Shown one piece after another: positions 16,935 to 26,816 of a DNA stretch of 64,000 bases (positions within the stretch are counted from its first letter, which is position 1; the number at the start of each line of letters is the position of its first letter). The DNA is taken from positions 1,242,895 to 1,306,894 of the forward strand of contig NZ_VDES01000001.1 of NCBI RefSeq assembly GCF_013607875.1. The letters are read 5' to 3'. The stretch comes from Blastomonas ursincola. GTDB taxonomy: Bacteria; Pseudomonadota; Alphaproteobacteria; Sphingomonadales; Sphingomonadaceae. A program made the position numbers and the translations under genes. The notes under the pieces are model-generated. The model was not told where the DNA came from. It searched no databases and saw only the letters and a program-made list of their open reading frames with translations.

Positions 16935-19553
16935 CTAATGCGAACCTTCGCCGAGCATGGCCTTCAAGCGATAGAGCGCATCGAGAGCATCGCGCGGGCT
17001 GAGATTATCGACATCGAGCGCCTGGAGCGCCTCGCGCAGTTCGTCCTTGGCCTCGGGCTCCCTTGCGGCAGCGGCGGCGAACAGCGGCAGATCGTCGAGC
17101 CCCGCCGCCAGCCCCCCGGTCGCCTCTCGCCCGGCTTCCAGCTTCGCCAGCACCGATTTCGCGCGCGCGACCACCACCGGCGGCACGCCCGCGAGCTTGG
17201 CGACGGCCAGGCCATAGCTGCGATCCGCCGGGCCATCGGCAAGCTCGTGCAGCAACACCAGATCGCCCTTCCACTCGCGCGCGCGGACATGGTGCAGCGA
17301 CAGCGCGTCGAGCCGCCCGGCGAGCCGGGTCAGCTCGTGATAATGCGTCGCGAACAGGCAGCGGCAGCGGTTGCTGTCATGCACCGCCTCGGCAATCGCC
17401 CAGGCCAGCGCCAGCCCGTCATAGGTCGAGGTGCCGCGCCCGACCTCGTCCAGGATCACGAACGAACGCTCGGTCGCCTGAGCAAGGATCGCGGCGGTCT
17501 CGACCATCTCGACCATGAAGGTCGAGCGGCCGCGCGCCAGATTGTCCGATGCGCCGACGCGGCTGAACAGCCGGTCGACAATGCCGATCCGCGCCGATCG
17601 GGCGGGCACGAAAGCGCCTGCCTGGGCGAGCAGCACGATGAGCGCGGTCTGGCGCAGGAAGGTCGATTTGCCGCCCATGTTGGGGCCGGAGACGAGCCAC
17701 AGCCGGTCGCGTTCGGACAGGTTCGCGTCGTTGGCGACGAACGCCTGGCCGGATTTTCGCAAAGCTGCCTCGACCACCGGGTGCCGCCCGCCCTCGATCG
17801 CGATCTCGGGCGCCTCGGTGAGTTCCGGGCAGCAATAATCGCCCTCCGCCGCCATCTGGGCATGGCCGCAGGCGACATCGATGCGTGCGATCGCAGCGGC
17901 GGTGCGCGCGATGCCGTCACGCGCGGCGATGACTTCCTCGCACAAACCTTCGAAATGCGCTTCCTCCGCCGCCTGGGCGTGCGTTCCCGCCTGCGCGATG
18001 CGCATCGCCTCTTCGTGCAGCGCGGGCGAATTGAAGCGCACTGCGCCCGCCATGGTCTGGCGATGGGCAAAGCCGCTATCCGCCTTCATCAGCGCATCGG
18101 CGCGCGCGGCGGGCACCTCGATGAAATAGCCGAGCACCGCATTGTGCCGGATCTTGAGCGCCTGCACCCCGGTCTGAGCCTTGTAGTCGGCTTCAAGCGC
18201 GGCGATCGCGCGGCGGGCATTGCCGGAGGTATCGCGCAAAGCATCGAGCGCGGCATCATAGCCGCGCGCGATATAGCCGCCCTGTTGACGCTCGGTCGGT
18301 GGGCTCTCGACCAAGGCGCGTGTCAGATGCTCGACCAGCGCGCCATGGCCCTGCATGTCGGGCAGCAGGCGCTTCAGCAGATCAGGCAGGTCGGCAGCCT
18401 TGCCGAGCCGTTCGCGCAACGTCCGCGCCGCACTCAGGCCATCGCGCAACTGGCCAAGATCGCGCGGGGAACCGCGCCCGGCGACGACGCGGCCCAGGGC
18501 GCGGGCCAGATCGGGGATCGCCTTCAGCGCCTCGCGCACGCTCTCGCGCAGCAGCGGATCGGCATGGAACCATTGCACCAGCGCCAGCCGGTCGCGGATC
18601 GCATGAATATCGGTCAGCGGCGCGCCGAGATCGCTGGCGAGCAGCCGCGCGCCCGCGCCGGTCACCGTGCGGTCGATCGCATGGACGAGCGAGCCGACCC
18701 GCCCGCCCTGCTGCGAACTCAGGATCTCGAGACTGTCGCGCGTGGCGGCATCGACCGCCATATGCTGCGCGACCTCGTGCCGGCGCGGCGGCGCGAGGAA
18801 CGGCATTTGCCCGCGCGAGACATGCTCGAGATAGGCGAGCAGGCCGCCTGCCGCCGCCAGCTCGGCGCGGCTGAAGCTGCCGAAGCCGTCGAGCGTCGCG
18901 ACGCCGAAATGCGCCTTCAGTCGGCGCTCGCCTTCCAGGCTGGAGAAATCATGGCCGGGGCGCAGGATCGCGGTCTCGGCGAACGGGTCGGCGCGGTCCG
19001 ATTGGACGAGTTCGCTCGGGGCCAATCGCGCGATTTCGGCGGAAAGATCGGCAGCGCTCGCCTGCATGAGCTCGAACCGGCCGGTCGAGATGTCGCACAT
19101 CGCCAGGCCATAGCCGCCCTCCGCACTGGCGAGCGCGACCAGCCGGTTCTCGCTGCGCGAATCGAGCAAAGCCTCTTCGGTCAACGTACCGGCGGTGACG
19201 AAGCGCACGATCGCGCGCTGGACCAGCGCCTTCGAGCCCGCGCGCGCCTTGGCCTCGGCGGGCGTCTCGGTCTGCTCGGCGATCGCGACGCGGTGCCCCG
19301 CCTTAATCAGCCGCGCGAGATAGCCCTCCGCGCTGTGCACCGGCACGCCGCACATCGGCACCGGATCGCCGCCATGCGCGCCGCGCGAGGTCAGCGCGAT
19401 ATCGAGCACCGCAGCCGCGGCCTTGGCATCATCGAAGAAAAGCTCGAAGAAATCGCCCATCCGGTAGAACAGCAGGCAATCGGGCGCCTCGGCCTTGAGC
19501 GCATGATATTGCGCCATCATCGGCGTTGCAGCGGGATCGGAAGAGGCGCTCAT
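16935..19553 (-). CDS. mutS: DNA mismatch repair protein MutS
   Basis: This 872-residue protein recognises mismatches and small loops. The mismatch-contacting Phe-x-Glu lies in MGDFFELF (F35, E37). The Walker A motif is GPNMGGKST (about 623-631), Walker B is FVILDE (about 698-703), and the ATPase signature DEVGRGTSTYDG and FATHYHEL follow. The C-terminal helix-loop-helix is present, so the protein is full length. I chose the ATG at 19553 because GGAAAG lies upstream and it matches the family start. The CHAT gene begins 59 bases downstream on the same strand. Confidence 0.97.
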   Translation of the reverse strand: MSASSDPAATPMMAQYHALKAEAPDCLLFYRMGDFFELFFDDAKAAAAVLDIALTSRGAHGGDPVPMCGVPVHSAEGYLARLIKAGHRVAIAEQTETPAEAKARAGSKALVQRAIVRFVTAGTLTEEALLDSRSENRLVALASAEGGYGLAMCDISTGRFELMQASAADLSAEIARLAPSELVQSDRADPFAETAILRPGHDFSSLEGERRLKAHFGVATLDGFGSFSRAELAAAGGLLAYLEHVSRGQMPFLAPPRRHEVAQHMAVDAATRDSLEILSSQQGGRVGSLVHAIDRTVTGAGARLLASDLGAPLTDIHAIRDRLALVQWFHADPLLRESVREALKAIPDLARALGRVVAGRGSPRDLGQLRDGLSAARTLRERLGKAADLPDLLKRLLPDMQGHGALVEHLTRALVESPPTERQQGGYIARGYDAALDALRDTSGNARRAIAALEADYKAQTGVQALKIRHNAVLGYFIEVPAARADALMKADSGFAHRQTMAGAVRFNSPALHEEAMRIAQAGTHAQAAEEAHFEGLCEEVIAARDGIARTAAAIARIDVACGHAQMAAEGDYCCPELTEAPEIAIEGGRHPVVEAALRKSGQAFVANDANLSERDRLWLVSGPNMGGKSTFLRQTALIVLLAQAGAFVPARSARIGIVDRLFSRVGASDNLARGRSTFMVEMVETAAILAQATERSFVILDEVGRGTSTYDGLALAWAIAEAVHDSNRCRCLFATHYHELTRLAGRLDALSLHHVRAREWKGDLVLLHELADGPADRSYGLAVAKLAGVPPVVVARAKSVLAKLEAGREATGGLAAGLDDLPLFAAAAAREPEAKDELREALQALDVDNLSPRDALDALYRLKAMLGEGSH

Positions 19554-19621
19554 CGGCTTTCCGTTACCCGAGCCGGAAGCAGCACGGAAGCGCGAGTTTT
19601 CCCCAGAACGGATCAAAACCC

Positions 19622-19653
19622 AAATCCTCCCCCAGCAAGCCGGGGGAGGATTT
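19622..19653 (-). terminator. Hairpin terminator after the GMC oxidoreductase gene
   Basis: A perfect 12-bp stem, AAATCCTCCCCC (19622-19633) with GGGGGAGGATTT (19642-19653), encloses an 8-base loop. It starts 9 bases past the GMC gene stop. The leftward transcript has a short T-rich stretch (GGGTTTTG) after the stem. The A- and T-flanked, symmetrical form could also work in the other direction. Similar stems occur as dispersed intergenic repeats in related genomes. Confidence 0.6.
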
Positions 19654-19662
19654 TAAGGTTGC

Positions 19663-21285
19663 TTACGCCGCGACCAGCAGCTTCGCCTTCACATCCTCGG
19701 CGACGAACGCCGCGCAGCGTTCGCCGATCATGATGCTGGGCGCATTGGTGTTGCCGCTGACGATCTTGGGCATGATGCTGGCATCGGCGACATAGAGCCC
19801 GTCCACCCCGCGCAGCCGCAGGCGCGGATCGACCACGCTGGCCTCGTCCGATCCCATGCGGCAGGTACCGACCGGGTGATAGACGGTGTCCGCGCGGTTG
19901 CGGATCAGCTCGTCGAGCGCGGCGTCGTTGTAGAGATCGACCGGGTGACGATCGACCGGATCGTAATCCGACATCGGCTGCGTCTCAAAGATGCGGTGCA
20001 TGAAGCGCACCCCTGCGCGCAGCACTGCCATGTCACGTTCGTCCGCCAGGAAATTGGGGTCGATGCGCGGCGGTGCGGCGGGATCGGCGCTGTTCAGCGT
20101 CACCGTGCCCTTGCTTTCGGGGCGCAGCACGCAGGCATGGCACGAGAAGCCATGGCCCTTCACATTCTCGCGGCCATGATCCTCGAGCACGGCGGGCACG
20201 AAATGGAACTGCACATCGGGCGCGGGGGCATCGGGCATCATCTTCCAGAAGCCGCCCGCTTCCGCCCAGCAGGTGGTGAGGATGCCAGTGCGCTTGCGGC
20301 GATGCTCGAGCACCGCGCGCGCCATGCGGGTGACCCCGGTGAGCGAGCTGCCGAAACTGTCGGTCGATTTGGTCGCGAAACCCGAGACATAATCGATATG
20401 GTCCTGCAGGTTCGCGCCGACCTCGCCGCGATCGACCAGCACCGGAATGCCATGCTCTTTCAGCATGCCGCCCGGGCCGATGCCGGAGAGCTGCAGGATC
20501 TGCGGTGACCCGAACGCGCCGGCAGAGAGCACGACAGCGGCGCGCGCGAACACCTGCACCACTTTTCCAGCGCGTTCGAACTCGACGCCCTTCGCCCGGC
20601 CGTTCTCGACGATGATCCGCCGCACCAGCGCATGCGTGCGCACGTCGAGATTCGCGCGGTCCGCCGCCGGCTCGACATAGGCGCGCGCCGCGCTCCAGCG
20701 TTCGCCGTTCTTCTGCGTGGTCTGGTAGATGCCGAAGCCTTCCTGCTTCGCGCCGTTGAAATCGTCGTTCAGCGGCAGCTGCAGCCGCCGTGCCGCCTCG
20801 ACAAAGGCGTGGCTACCGGGATTGGCCCATTTCTGGTCGACCACCGAAAGCGGACCATCGCCGCCATGATGCGCATCGAATTCGTGCGACGAGCCATAGC
20901 GCGCATTGCCTTCCGATTTGCGGAACCAGGGCAGCACGTCCTTGTGGCTCCACCCGGTCGCTCCAAGCGCTTCCCAGTTGTCGTAATCCCAGTGGTTGCC
21001 GCGAATATAGACCATCGCGTTGATCGCCGAGGAGCCGCCCAGCCCCTTGCCGCGCGGCTGATACCCGGTGCGCCCATTGAGCCCCGGCTGCGGCACGGTT
21101 TCGAACTTCCAGTTGGTGTTCTTCGGCAGGAAAGGCATGAAGCCGGGGGTCTTTACCCGCACGCCGTTGTTGCGCCCGCCCGCCTCGATCAGACAGACCG
21201 ACAGCGAGGGGTCTTCCGTGAGACGCCCGGCGACCGCACAGCCTGCGGACCCGCCACCGATCACGATGATGTCATATTCGCTCAT
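19663..21285 (-). CDS. GMC-family FAD oxidoreductase (choline/alcohol dehydrogenase type)
   Basis: This 540-residue flavoprotein oxidises an alcohol. The FAD-binding GGGSAG lies at residues 10-15. The GMC signature 1 region RGKGLGGSSAINAMVYIRG and signature 2 GAFGSPQILQLSGIG are both present. The C-terminal catalytic His is in YHPVGTCRMG, followed by VADASIMPKIVSGNTNAP. I chose the ATG at 21285 because GGGAGAGAG lies just before it. It resembles choline dehydrogenase BetA and AlkJ-type alcohol dehydrogenases. No betaine genes lie nearby, so an aliphatic alcohol substrate is as likely. A GNAT gene ends 30 bases upstream. Confidence 0.9.
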   Translation of the reverse strand: MSEYDIIVIGGGSAGCAVAGRLTEDPSLSVCLIEAGGRNNGVRVKTPGFMPFLPKNTNWKFETVPQPGLNGRTGYQPRGKGLGGSSAINAMVYIRGNHWDYDNWEALGATGWSHKDVLPWFRKSEGNARYGSSHEFDAHHGGDGPLSVVDQKWANPGSHAFVEAARRLQLPLNDDFNGAKQEGFGIYQTTQKNGERWSAARAYVEPAADRANLDVRTHALVRRIIVENGRAKGVEFERAGKVVQVFARAAVVLSAGAFGSPQILQLSGIGPGGMLKEHGIPVLVDRGEVGANLQDHIDYVSGFATKSTDSFGSSLTGVTRMARAVLEHRRKRTGILTTCWAEAGGFWKMMPDAPAPDVQFHFVPAVLEDHGRENVKGHGFSCHACVLRPESKGTVTLNSADPAAPPRIDPNFLADERDMAVLRAGVRFMHRIFETQPMSDYDPVDRHPVDLYNDAALDELIRNRADTVYHPVGTCRMGSDEASVVDPRLRLRGVDGLYVADASIMPKIVSGNTNAPSIMIGERCAAFVAEDVKAKLLVAA

Positions 21286-21315
21286 GCTCTCTCCCATTTT
21301 CGTTCTTGGTGCCGA

Positions 21316-21792
21316 TCACGGCAGGGTATTCAATCGCCTCCGCTGGATGACCACCAGATGACCGGCCTCGTCGCTCTCGACCCCGGCAATGTGAAACCCA
21401 GCCGTCAGATTGACGATGATCATGCGATTGTTGCTGGCGCGGGTGCGCGTTTCAACGAAGTCGTAGCCTTGCGCCGCCGCCCATTCATGCTGGACCTGCA
21501 TCAGCCGCGCGGCGATGCCCCGGCCGCGCGCTTCGGGAACGATGCCGCCGAGCCAGGAATAGAGCAGGCTGGGCCCGCGCCGATAGCCGATCTTGAAGCC
21601 CAGGACCGCGCCATCATCACCGTGCGCGACGTGCAGCACCGGATCGGCCAGCAGCGGCAGACGGCGCGCGAGATAATCGGGATCGAAGCTGTCGAATATC
21701 CGGGCGCACAAGTCGGCGAGCATGGCTTGCTGGCCTCTCACGCTCGCCCCTTCGAAAAGGGTGATAGCCGGCTCGTCGCCCCCGCGCGCCAT
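21316..21792 (-). CDS. GNAT-family N-acetyltransferase
   Basis: This 158-residue protein has the acetyl-CoA binding motif A of the GNAT fold (GIVPEARGRGIAARLM, around residues 83-98). A C-terminal part follows with NNRMIIVNLTAGFHIAGVE. The substrate cannot be predicted. It lies 4 bases downstream of the fatty acid hydroxylase gene, so it is probably translated from the same mRNA. Confidence 0.85.
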   Translation of the reverse strand: MARGGDEPAITLFEGASVRGQQAMLADLCARIFDSFDPDYLARRLPLLADPVLHVAHGDDGAVLGFKIGYRRGPSLLYSWLGGIVPEARGRGIAARLMQVQHEWAAAQGYDFVETRTRASNNRMIIVNLTAGFHIAGVESDEAGHLVVIQRRRLNTLP

Positions 21793-21796
21793 GCGC

Positions 21797-22738
21797 CTAT
21801 TCCGCCGGCTCTAGAGTGACATCGCCGGTTACGCGCGATGGCAACTGCCGTCCCTGCCGCGCGGCCCAGGCGGCCTTGATGCTGTCGCTGGTCTCGCGGC
21901 TGTTGTCATGGCTCCAGCCAGGCGGACGGAGCAGATAGGCAAGCTTGTTGCTGAGCCCCGGCGCCGACCACATGTCGCGCGCGATGCCCACCCATTCGTG
22001 AAACGCCGCCCAGAGCAGGTTGAAGCTGCCCAGCTGCTTGACGATGCCATAGCGGATTGGCTCGTCGTCGCGCTCGGGCACGAAGGTGCCGAACATCTTG
22101 TCCCAGACGATGAACACCCCGGCATAGTTCGAATCGAGATAGCGCGGGTTGATCGCGTGATGCACGCGGTGGTGCGACGGCGTGTTCATCACCGCCTCGA
22201 ACCAGCGCGGCATCCGCTTCACCGCCTCGGTATGGATCCAGAACTGGTAGATGAGATTGATGCCACCGCAAAAGGCGATCATCAGCGGGTGGAACCCCAG
22301 CCAGAACAGCGGCAGGCTGACCAGCAGCCCCGGCGTGAAGAACCCGGTCCAGGTCTGCCGGAGCGCGGTCGACAGGTTATAATGTTGGCTGGAATGATGG
22401 ATGACATGCGCCGCCCACATCCAGCGGACGCGGTGGCCGAGCCGGTGCACCCAGTAATAGGCGAAATCGTCAAACACGAAAGCGATCGGCCAGGCCCACC
22501 AGACGAAACCGATGTCGAACAGGCGATACTGGTACACCCAGAAAGCGATCGCGAGGGCAAGCCCCCCCGTCAGCGCGCCCGCCACGGTGCTGCCCAGCCC
22601 CAGGGCGAGCGAGGTCAGCGTGTCGCGCGGTTCATAGGCCCTGCGATCGCGGCGGCGCACCCACCAGATCTCGACCAGCATCAACAGCACGAAAGCCGGG
22701 ATGGCAAGCTCGGTCGGATTGGGCAGGTCTGGTATCAT
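21797..22738 (-). CDS. Sterol desaturase / fatty acid hydroxylase family protein
   Basis: This 313-residue membrane di-iron enzyme has several hydrophobic helices. The histidine boxes that bind the iron are clear: HRLGH, HVIHHSSQHYN and HRVHHAIN, in the expected order. It likely hydroxylates or desaturates a lipid such as a fatty acyl chain, hopanoid or carotenoid; the substrate is unknown. The start is the ATG at 22738, without a strong ribosome site. Upstream lies a small membrane protein gene, and downstream is a GNAT gene 4 bases away. Confidence 0.88.
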   Translation of the reverse strand: MIPDLPNPTELAIPAFVLLMLVEIWWVRRRDRRAYEPRDTLTSLALGLGSTVAGALTGGLALAIAFWVYQYRLFDIGFVWWAWPIAFVFDDFAYYWVHRLGHRVRWMWAAHVIHHSSQHYNLSTALRQTWTGFFTPGLLVSLPLFWLGFHPLMIAFCGGINLIYQFWIHTEAVKRMPRWFEAVMNTPSHHRVHHAINPRYLDSNYAGVFIVWDKMFGTFVPERDDEPIRYGIVKQLGSFNLLWAAFHEWVGIARDMWSAPGLSNKLAYLLRPPGWSHDNSRETSDSIKAAWAARQGRQLPSRVTGDVTLEPAE

Positions 22739-22751
22739 TGCAAAAGCTTGC

Positions 22752-23132
22752 TTACATCATTGTCAGCAGCCTGTCAGCATCCTGTTTTGACAGTGCAAGT
22801 GAAACATGTCCGAAGCGCGGATCGCCGGTTTCGACTTTCCAGCCCTCGCTGCAACGGTGCGCGCGCAGCGGCCTGGGCAGCACGCGTCCGGCGCAATGCG
22901 CGCCATGGCGCTTGAGGATGACGACGCGGCCATCGGTGCCTTCGACGAGCGCCGCCTCGCCATCGTTCGACATCAGCACCGGCCCCGATTCGAAGCCCGC
23001 GATCTGCTCCTCGGCGATGCGTGCGGCGTCCGCGGCATCGCCGATCCGGTTCTCGCCCAGCTGGAGCAGCCAGACCAGGCCCGCGACCGCCAGGATCGCG
23101 GCGAGCGAAGCGAAAAGCAGCATCAGGTTCAT
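22752..23132 (-). CDS. Small membrane-anchored protein of unknown function
   Basis: This 126-residue protein begins with one N-terminal membrane helix (MNLMLLFASLAAILAVAGLV). A coiled segment (ENRIGDAADAARIAEEQIAG) follows, then a soluble domain with VLMSNDGEAALVEGTDGRVVILKRHGAHCAGRVLP. The single-helix anchor suggests that the C-terminal domain lies in the periplasm. I chose the ATG at 23132 because it begins the membrane helix; the frame is open further upstream. The gene is divergent from pheS and lies 13 bases before the fatty acid hydroxylase gene, suggesting co-expression. No family is recognised. Confidence 0.7.
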   Translation of the reverse strand: MNLMLLFASLAAILAVAGLVWLLQLGENRIGDAADAARIAEEQIAGFESGPVLMSNDGEAALVEGTDGRVVILKRHGAHCAGRVLPRPLRAHRCSEGWKVETGDPRFGHVSLALSKQDADRLLTMM

Positions 23133-23298
23133 CGGCCATCGTCCCCTATGGCGCCGGTTCTGTGTCCGGTCGGGGTGCAGGATAGCACCGCAGGCGCACG
23201 CATGAAAAGGCCAGCAAAGCGCGGCAGGGCTTGATTTGTGCAGCGGGGCATGACAGCGGCTCGCGGACATTTTTCTCGCATATGTGGAAGACCGGGCC

Positions 23299-24390
23299 GT
23301 GGCCGATATTGAACAATTGCAGCAGGATTATCTGGCGCGCATCGCCACTGCCGATCTTGCCGCGCTGGAAGACATCCGCATCGCAGCTTTGGGCAAGCAG
23401 GGCGCGATCACCGGGCTGCTCAAGACGCTGGGCGGCATGAGCCCCGAAGAGCGCCAGGAACAGGGCCCGCGCATCAACGGCGCGCGCGAAGCTGTCACCG
23501 CCGCGATCGCCGCGCGCAAGGACGCGCTGGAAAGCGCGGCGCTCAACGAACGGCTCGCCGCCGAAGCGATCGACCTGACGCTGCCGGTCGCGCCCTCGCC
23601 CCAGGGCTCGGTGCACCCGGTCGCGCAGGTGATGGACGAGCTGGCCGAGATTTTCGCGGATCTGGGCTTTGCCGTCGCGACTGGACCCGAGATCGAATCG
23701 GGCTGGTACAATTTCACCGCATTGAACATGCCCGAGACGCATCCGGCGCGCGCGATGCACGACACCTTCTATTTCCCCGATACCGGCCCCGATGGCGAGC
23801 CGATGCTGCTGCGCACGCATACCTCTCCGGTGCAGATCCGCACGATGATGGCGCAGAAGCCGCCGATCCGCATCATCGCGCCGGGCCGCACCTATCGCAG
23901 CGATTCGGACGCGACGCACACGCCGATGTTCCACCAGGTCGAAGGCCTGGTCATCGACAAGGGCATTACCATGGCGCATCTCAAATGGACGCTGGAGACC
24001 TTCGTCCGCGCGTTCTTCGAGCGCGATGATATCGTGCTGCGCCTGCGCCCGAGCTATTTCCCGTTCACCGAGCCCTCGGCCGAGGTCGATGTCGGCTTCA
24101 CCGTCGAAAAGGGCAAGCGCGTGATCGGTGGCGATCCCACCGGCCCCAATGGCGGCTGGATGGAGATCCTGGGCAGCGGCATGGTCAACCCGAAGGTGAT
24201 CGAGCATTGCGGGCTCGATCCCGATGAGTGGCAGGGCTTTGCCTTCGGCTGCGGCATCGACCGCCTGGCGATGCTGAAATACGGCATGGACGACCTGCGC
24301 GCGTTCTTCGATGGCGATCTCAGGTGGCTGAAGCATTACGGCTTCTCGTCGCTCGATGTCCCCACGCTGAGCGGAGGAGTCGGCGCATGA
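23299..24390 (+). CDS. pheS: Phenylalanyl-tRNA synthetase alpha subunit
   Basis: This 363-residue class II synthetase subunit has an N-terminal coiled coil ([13 protein letters not shown]). The catalytic core holds class II motif 2 ([21 protein letters not shown]) and motif 3 ([17 protein letters not shown]). It forms the alpha2-beta2 enzyme with PheT and charges tRNA-Phe. I placed the start at GTG 23299, giving the usual (M)ADIEQLQ N-terminus, with GGAAG 8 bases upstream. GTG 23284 is an alternative. The stop overlaps pheT as ATGA. Confidence 0.96.
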   Translation: MADIEQLQQDYLARIATADLAALEDIRIAALGKQGAITGLLKTLGGMSPEERQEQGPRINGAREAVTAAIAARKDALESAALNERLAAEAIDLTLPVAPSPQGSVHPVAQVMDELAEIFADLGFAVATGPEIESGWYNFTALNMPETHPARAMHDTFYFPDTGPDGEPMLLRTHTSPVQIRTMMAQKPPIRIIAPGRTYRSDSDATHTPMFHQVEGLVIDKGITMAHLKWTLETFVRAFFERDDIVLRLRPSYFPFTEPSAEVDVGFTVEKGKRVIGGDPTGPNGGWMEILGSGMVNPKVIEHCGLDPDEWQGFAFGCGIDRLAMLKYGMDDLRAFFDGDLRWLKHYGFSSLDVPTLSGGVGA

Positions 24391-26816
24391 AGTTCACCCT
24401 CTCCTGGCTGAAAGAGCATCTCGACACCGATGCGAGCCTCAATGAAATCACCGACCGGCTGACCGCGATCGGGCTCGAGCTCGAAGGCGTGGAAAACCCC
24501 GCCGATGCGCTGCGCCCGTTCCGCGTGGCGAAAGTGCTCGAGGCCGGCCCCCATCCCAATGCGGACAAGCTGCGGCTGCTCAAGGTCGATGACGGTTCGG
24601 GCGAACCCTGGCAGGTCGTGTGCGGCGCGCCCAATGCAAGGCAAGGCCTGGTCGGCGTGTTCGGCCCGCCGGGAACCTATGTCCCCGGCCCCGCCTTCAC
24701 GCTGAAGCCCGCGAAGATCCGCGATGTCGAGAGCTTCGGCATGATGTGCTCGTATCGCGAGCTCGAGCTCGGCGAGGACCATGACGGCATCATCGAGCTG
24801 CCCGAGGACGCGCCGGTAGGCACCAGCTTTGCCGATTATGCCGGGCTCGACGATCCGGTGATCGAGGTCTCGGTCACGCCCAATAAGCAGGACTGCATGG
24901 GCGTGCGCGGAATCGCGCGCGATCTCGCCGCATCGGGCATCGGCACGCTGAAGCCGCTGTCCGAGGTCTATCGCTCGGGCGTCGATCCGGTCGAGGGCAG
25001 CGGCGAAGCGCCCGATGTGCGCACCGACGATAGCGCCGGTTGCCCGGCCTTCTATGCGCAGAACGTCTCGGGCCTGAAGAACGGTGCAGCGCCCAAATGG
25101 ATGGCGGACCGGCTGAAGGCGATCGGGCAGAAGCCGATCTCGGTGCTGGTCGATATCACCAATTTCGTCTCGATCGACCTCGGCCGCCCACTGCACGTCT
25201 ATGACCGCGCCAAGCTCTCGGGCGGTCTCGTCGCGCGCAAGGCGAAGGACGGCGAAGAAGTGCTCGCGCTCAACGGCAAGACCTATGCGCTCGACGCCAG
25301 CATGACCGTGATCGCCGACAGCGCGCAGGTGCACGATATCGGCGGCATCATGGGCGGCGAGGATTCAGGCGTGTCCGACGACACCACCGACGTGCTGATC
25401 GAGTGCGCCTATTTCGACCCCGAGCATATCGCCCGCACCGGCCAGAAGCTGATGCTGACCAGCGACGCGCGCCAGCGGTTCGAGCGTGGGGTCGACCCGG
25501 CGTTCCTCGAACAGGGCCTCGCCATCGCGACACGGCTGGTGCTCGAGCATTGCGGTGGCACGGCGAGCCCGGTGACCCGCTCGGGTGCCGCGCCGGTCGA
25601 ACCGCGCACGGTTGCTTACGACCCCGCCTATTGCGCGGCTTTGGGCGGCATCGATGTGCCCGCCAGCGAGCAGCAGGCGATCCTCGAGCGGCTGGGCTTC
25701 GGTATCGACAGCAGCGCCACCCCCTGGACGATCACTGTCCCGAGCTGGCGACGCGATGTCGCGGGCAAGGCGGATATCGTCGAGGAAGTGGTGCGCATCA
25801 CCGGCATCGATGCGATCCCCTCGACCCCGCTGCCGCGCCTGCCCGGCGTCGCCCGGCCGACCGCCAGCCCCGCGCAGTTGCAGGAGCGCCGCGTGCGCCG
25901 TCTCGCCGCCGCGCGCGGGCTCAACGAGGCGGTGAACTGGTCGTTCATCTCGGACAAGGAAGCCGCGCCCTTTGGCGGCGGCGGCTGGGTGCTGGCCAAC
26001 CCGATCAGCGAGGACCTGAAGGTCATGCGCCCGTCGCTGCTGCCCGGCCTGCTCTCGGCCGCCAAGCGCAATCTCGATCGCGGCGCGGGCTCGGTCCGGC
26101 TGTTCGAACTCGGCCGTCGCTATTTCAAGGCCGAGGATGGCACCAGCCTCGAACGCACCACGCTGGGCATCGTGCTGTCGGGCGACAAGACCCCGCGCGA
26201 CTGGCGCAGCGGCAAGGCGCAGGCCTTCACTGCGCATGACGTGAAGGCCGAGGTGCTGGCATTGCTCGATGCCGCAGGAGCCCCGGCGGCCAAGCTGATG
26301 GACTTCGCTCCCGATTCCGCAGGCCCAGGCGATCACTATCACCCGGGGCAAGCGGCGACGCTGCGGCTGGGGCCGAAGAACGTGCTCGCCGCGTACGGCA
26401 CGCTGCACCCCTCAACCGCGCGCGCGTTCGGCTTCAAGCCGGTGCACGGGCCGGTGATCGTGGCCGAGCTGTTCCTCGACACGATCCCGCTGAAAGCCCG
26501 CGGCTCGGCGATGCGCGAAGCCTATGCGCCACCCGCACTGCAGGCGGTGACGCGCGATTTCGCCTTCCTGGTGGATGCCAAGCTGCCCGCTGGCGATCTG
26601 GTGCGCGCGGTGAAAGGCGCGGACAAGAAGCACATCACCGATGCCCGCGTGTTCGACAGCTTTGCAGGCCAGGGCGTGCCCGAGGGCAAGCTCTCGCTCG
26701 CCATCGAGGTGACGCTGCAGCCGGTGGACAAGAGCTTCGGCGACGATGAGCTGAAAGCCATTGCCGATGCGGTGGTCAAGGCGGCGGCCAAGCTCGGGGC
26801 GGAGCTGCGTGGCTGA
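24387..26816 (+). CDS. pheT: Phenylalanyl-tRNA synthetase beta subunit
   Basis: This 809-residue subunit starts [14 protein letters not shown]. It has the N-terminal tRNA-binding (EMAP/OB-fold) domain with [13 protein letters not shown] and the B3/B4 editing domain. The B5 region, the catalytic-like core ([19 protein letters not shown]) and the C-terminal ferredoxin-fold anticodon-binding domain ([16 protein letters not shown]) follow. A GGAGGAG site lies before the ATG, which overlaps the pheS stop. The last 8 bases (GTGGCTGA) also contain the start of the epimerase-like gene. Confidence 0.96.
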   Translation: MKFTLSWLKEHLDTDASLNEITDRLTAIGLELEGVENPADALRPFRVAKVLEAGPHPNADKLRLLKVDDGSGEPWQVVCGAPNARQGLVGVFGPPGTYVPGPAFTLKPAKIRDVESFGMMCSYRELELGEDHDGIIELPEDAPVGTSFADYAGLDDPVIEVSVTPNKQDCMGVRGIARDLAASGIGTLKPLSEVYRSGVDPVEGSGEAPDVRTDDSAGCPAFYAQNVSGLKNGAAPKWMADRLKAIGQKPISVLVDITNFVSIDLGRPLHVYDRAKLSGGLVARKAKDGEEVLALNGKTYALDASMTVIADSAQVHDIGGIMGGEDSGVSDDTTDVLIECAYFDPEHIARTGQKLMLTSDARQRFERGVDPAFLEQGLAIATRLVLEHCGGTASPVTRSGAAPVEPRTVAYDPAYCAALGGIDVPASEQQAILERLGFGIDSSATPWTITVPSWRRDVAGKADIVEEVVRITGIDAIPSTPLPRLPGVARPTASPAQLQERRVRRLAAARGLNEAVNWSFISDKEAAPFGGGGWVLANPISEDLKVMRPSLLPGLLSAAKRNLDRGAGSVRLFELGRRYFKAEDGTSLERTTLGIVLSGDKTPRDWRSGKAQAFTAHDVKAEVLALLDAAGAPAAKLMDFAPDSAGPGDHYHPGQAATLRLGPKNVLAAYGTLHPSTARAFGFKPVHGPVIVAELFLDTIPLKARGSAMREAYAPPALQAVTRDFAFLVDAKLPAGDLVRAVKGADKKHITDARVFDSFAGQGVPEGKLSLAIEVTLQPVDKSFGDDELKAIADAVVKAAAKLGAELRG

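Noticed and set aside
10104..19733. Several plus-strand open frames of 490-940 residues (10104-11657, 11783-13303, 12996-14477, 14524-16632, 16899-19733)
   Set aside because: All lie antisense to the TpsB, TpsA, CHAT and mutS genes, which show clear domains. The antisense products have no motifs and biased Arg/Gly/Ala composition.
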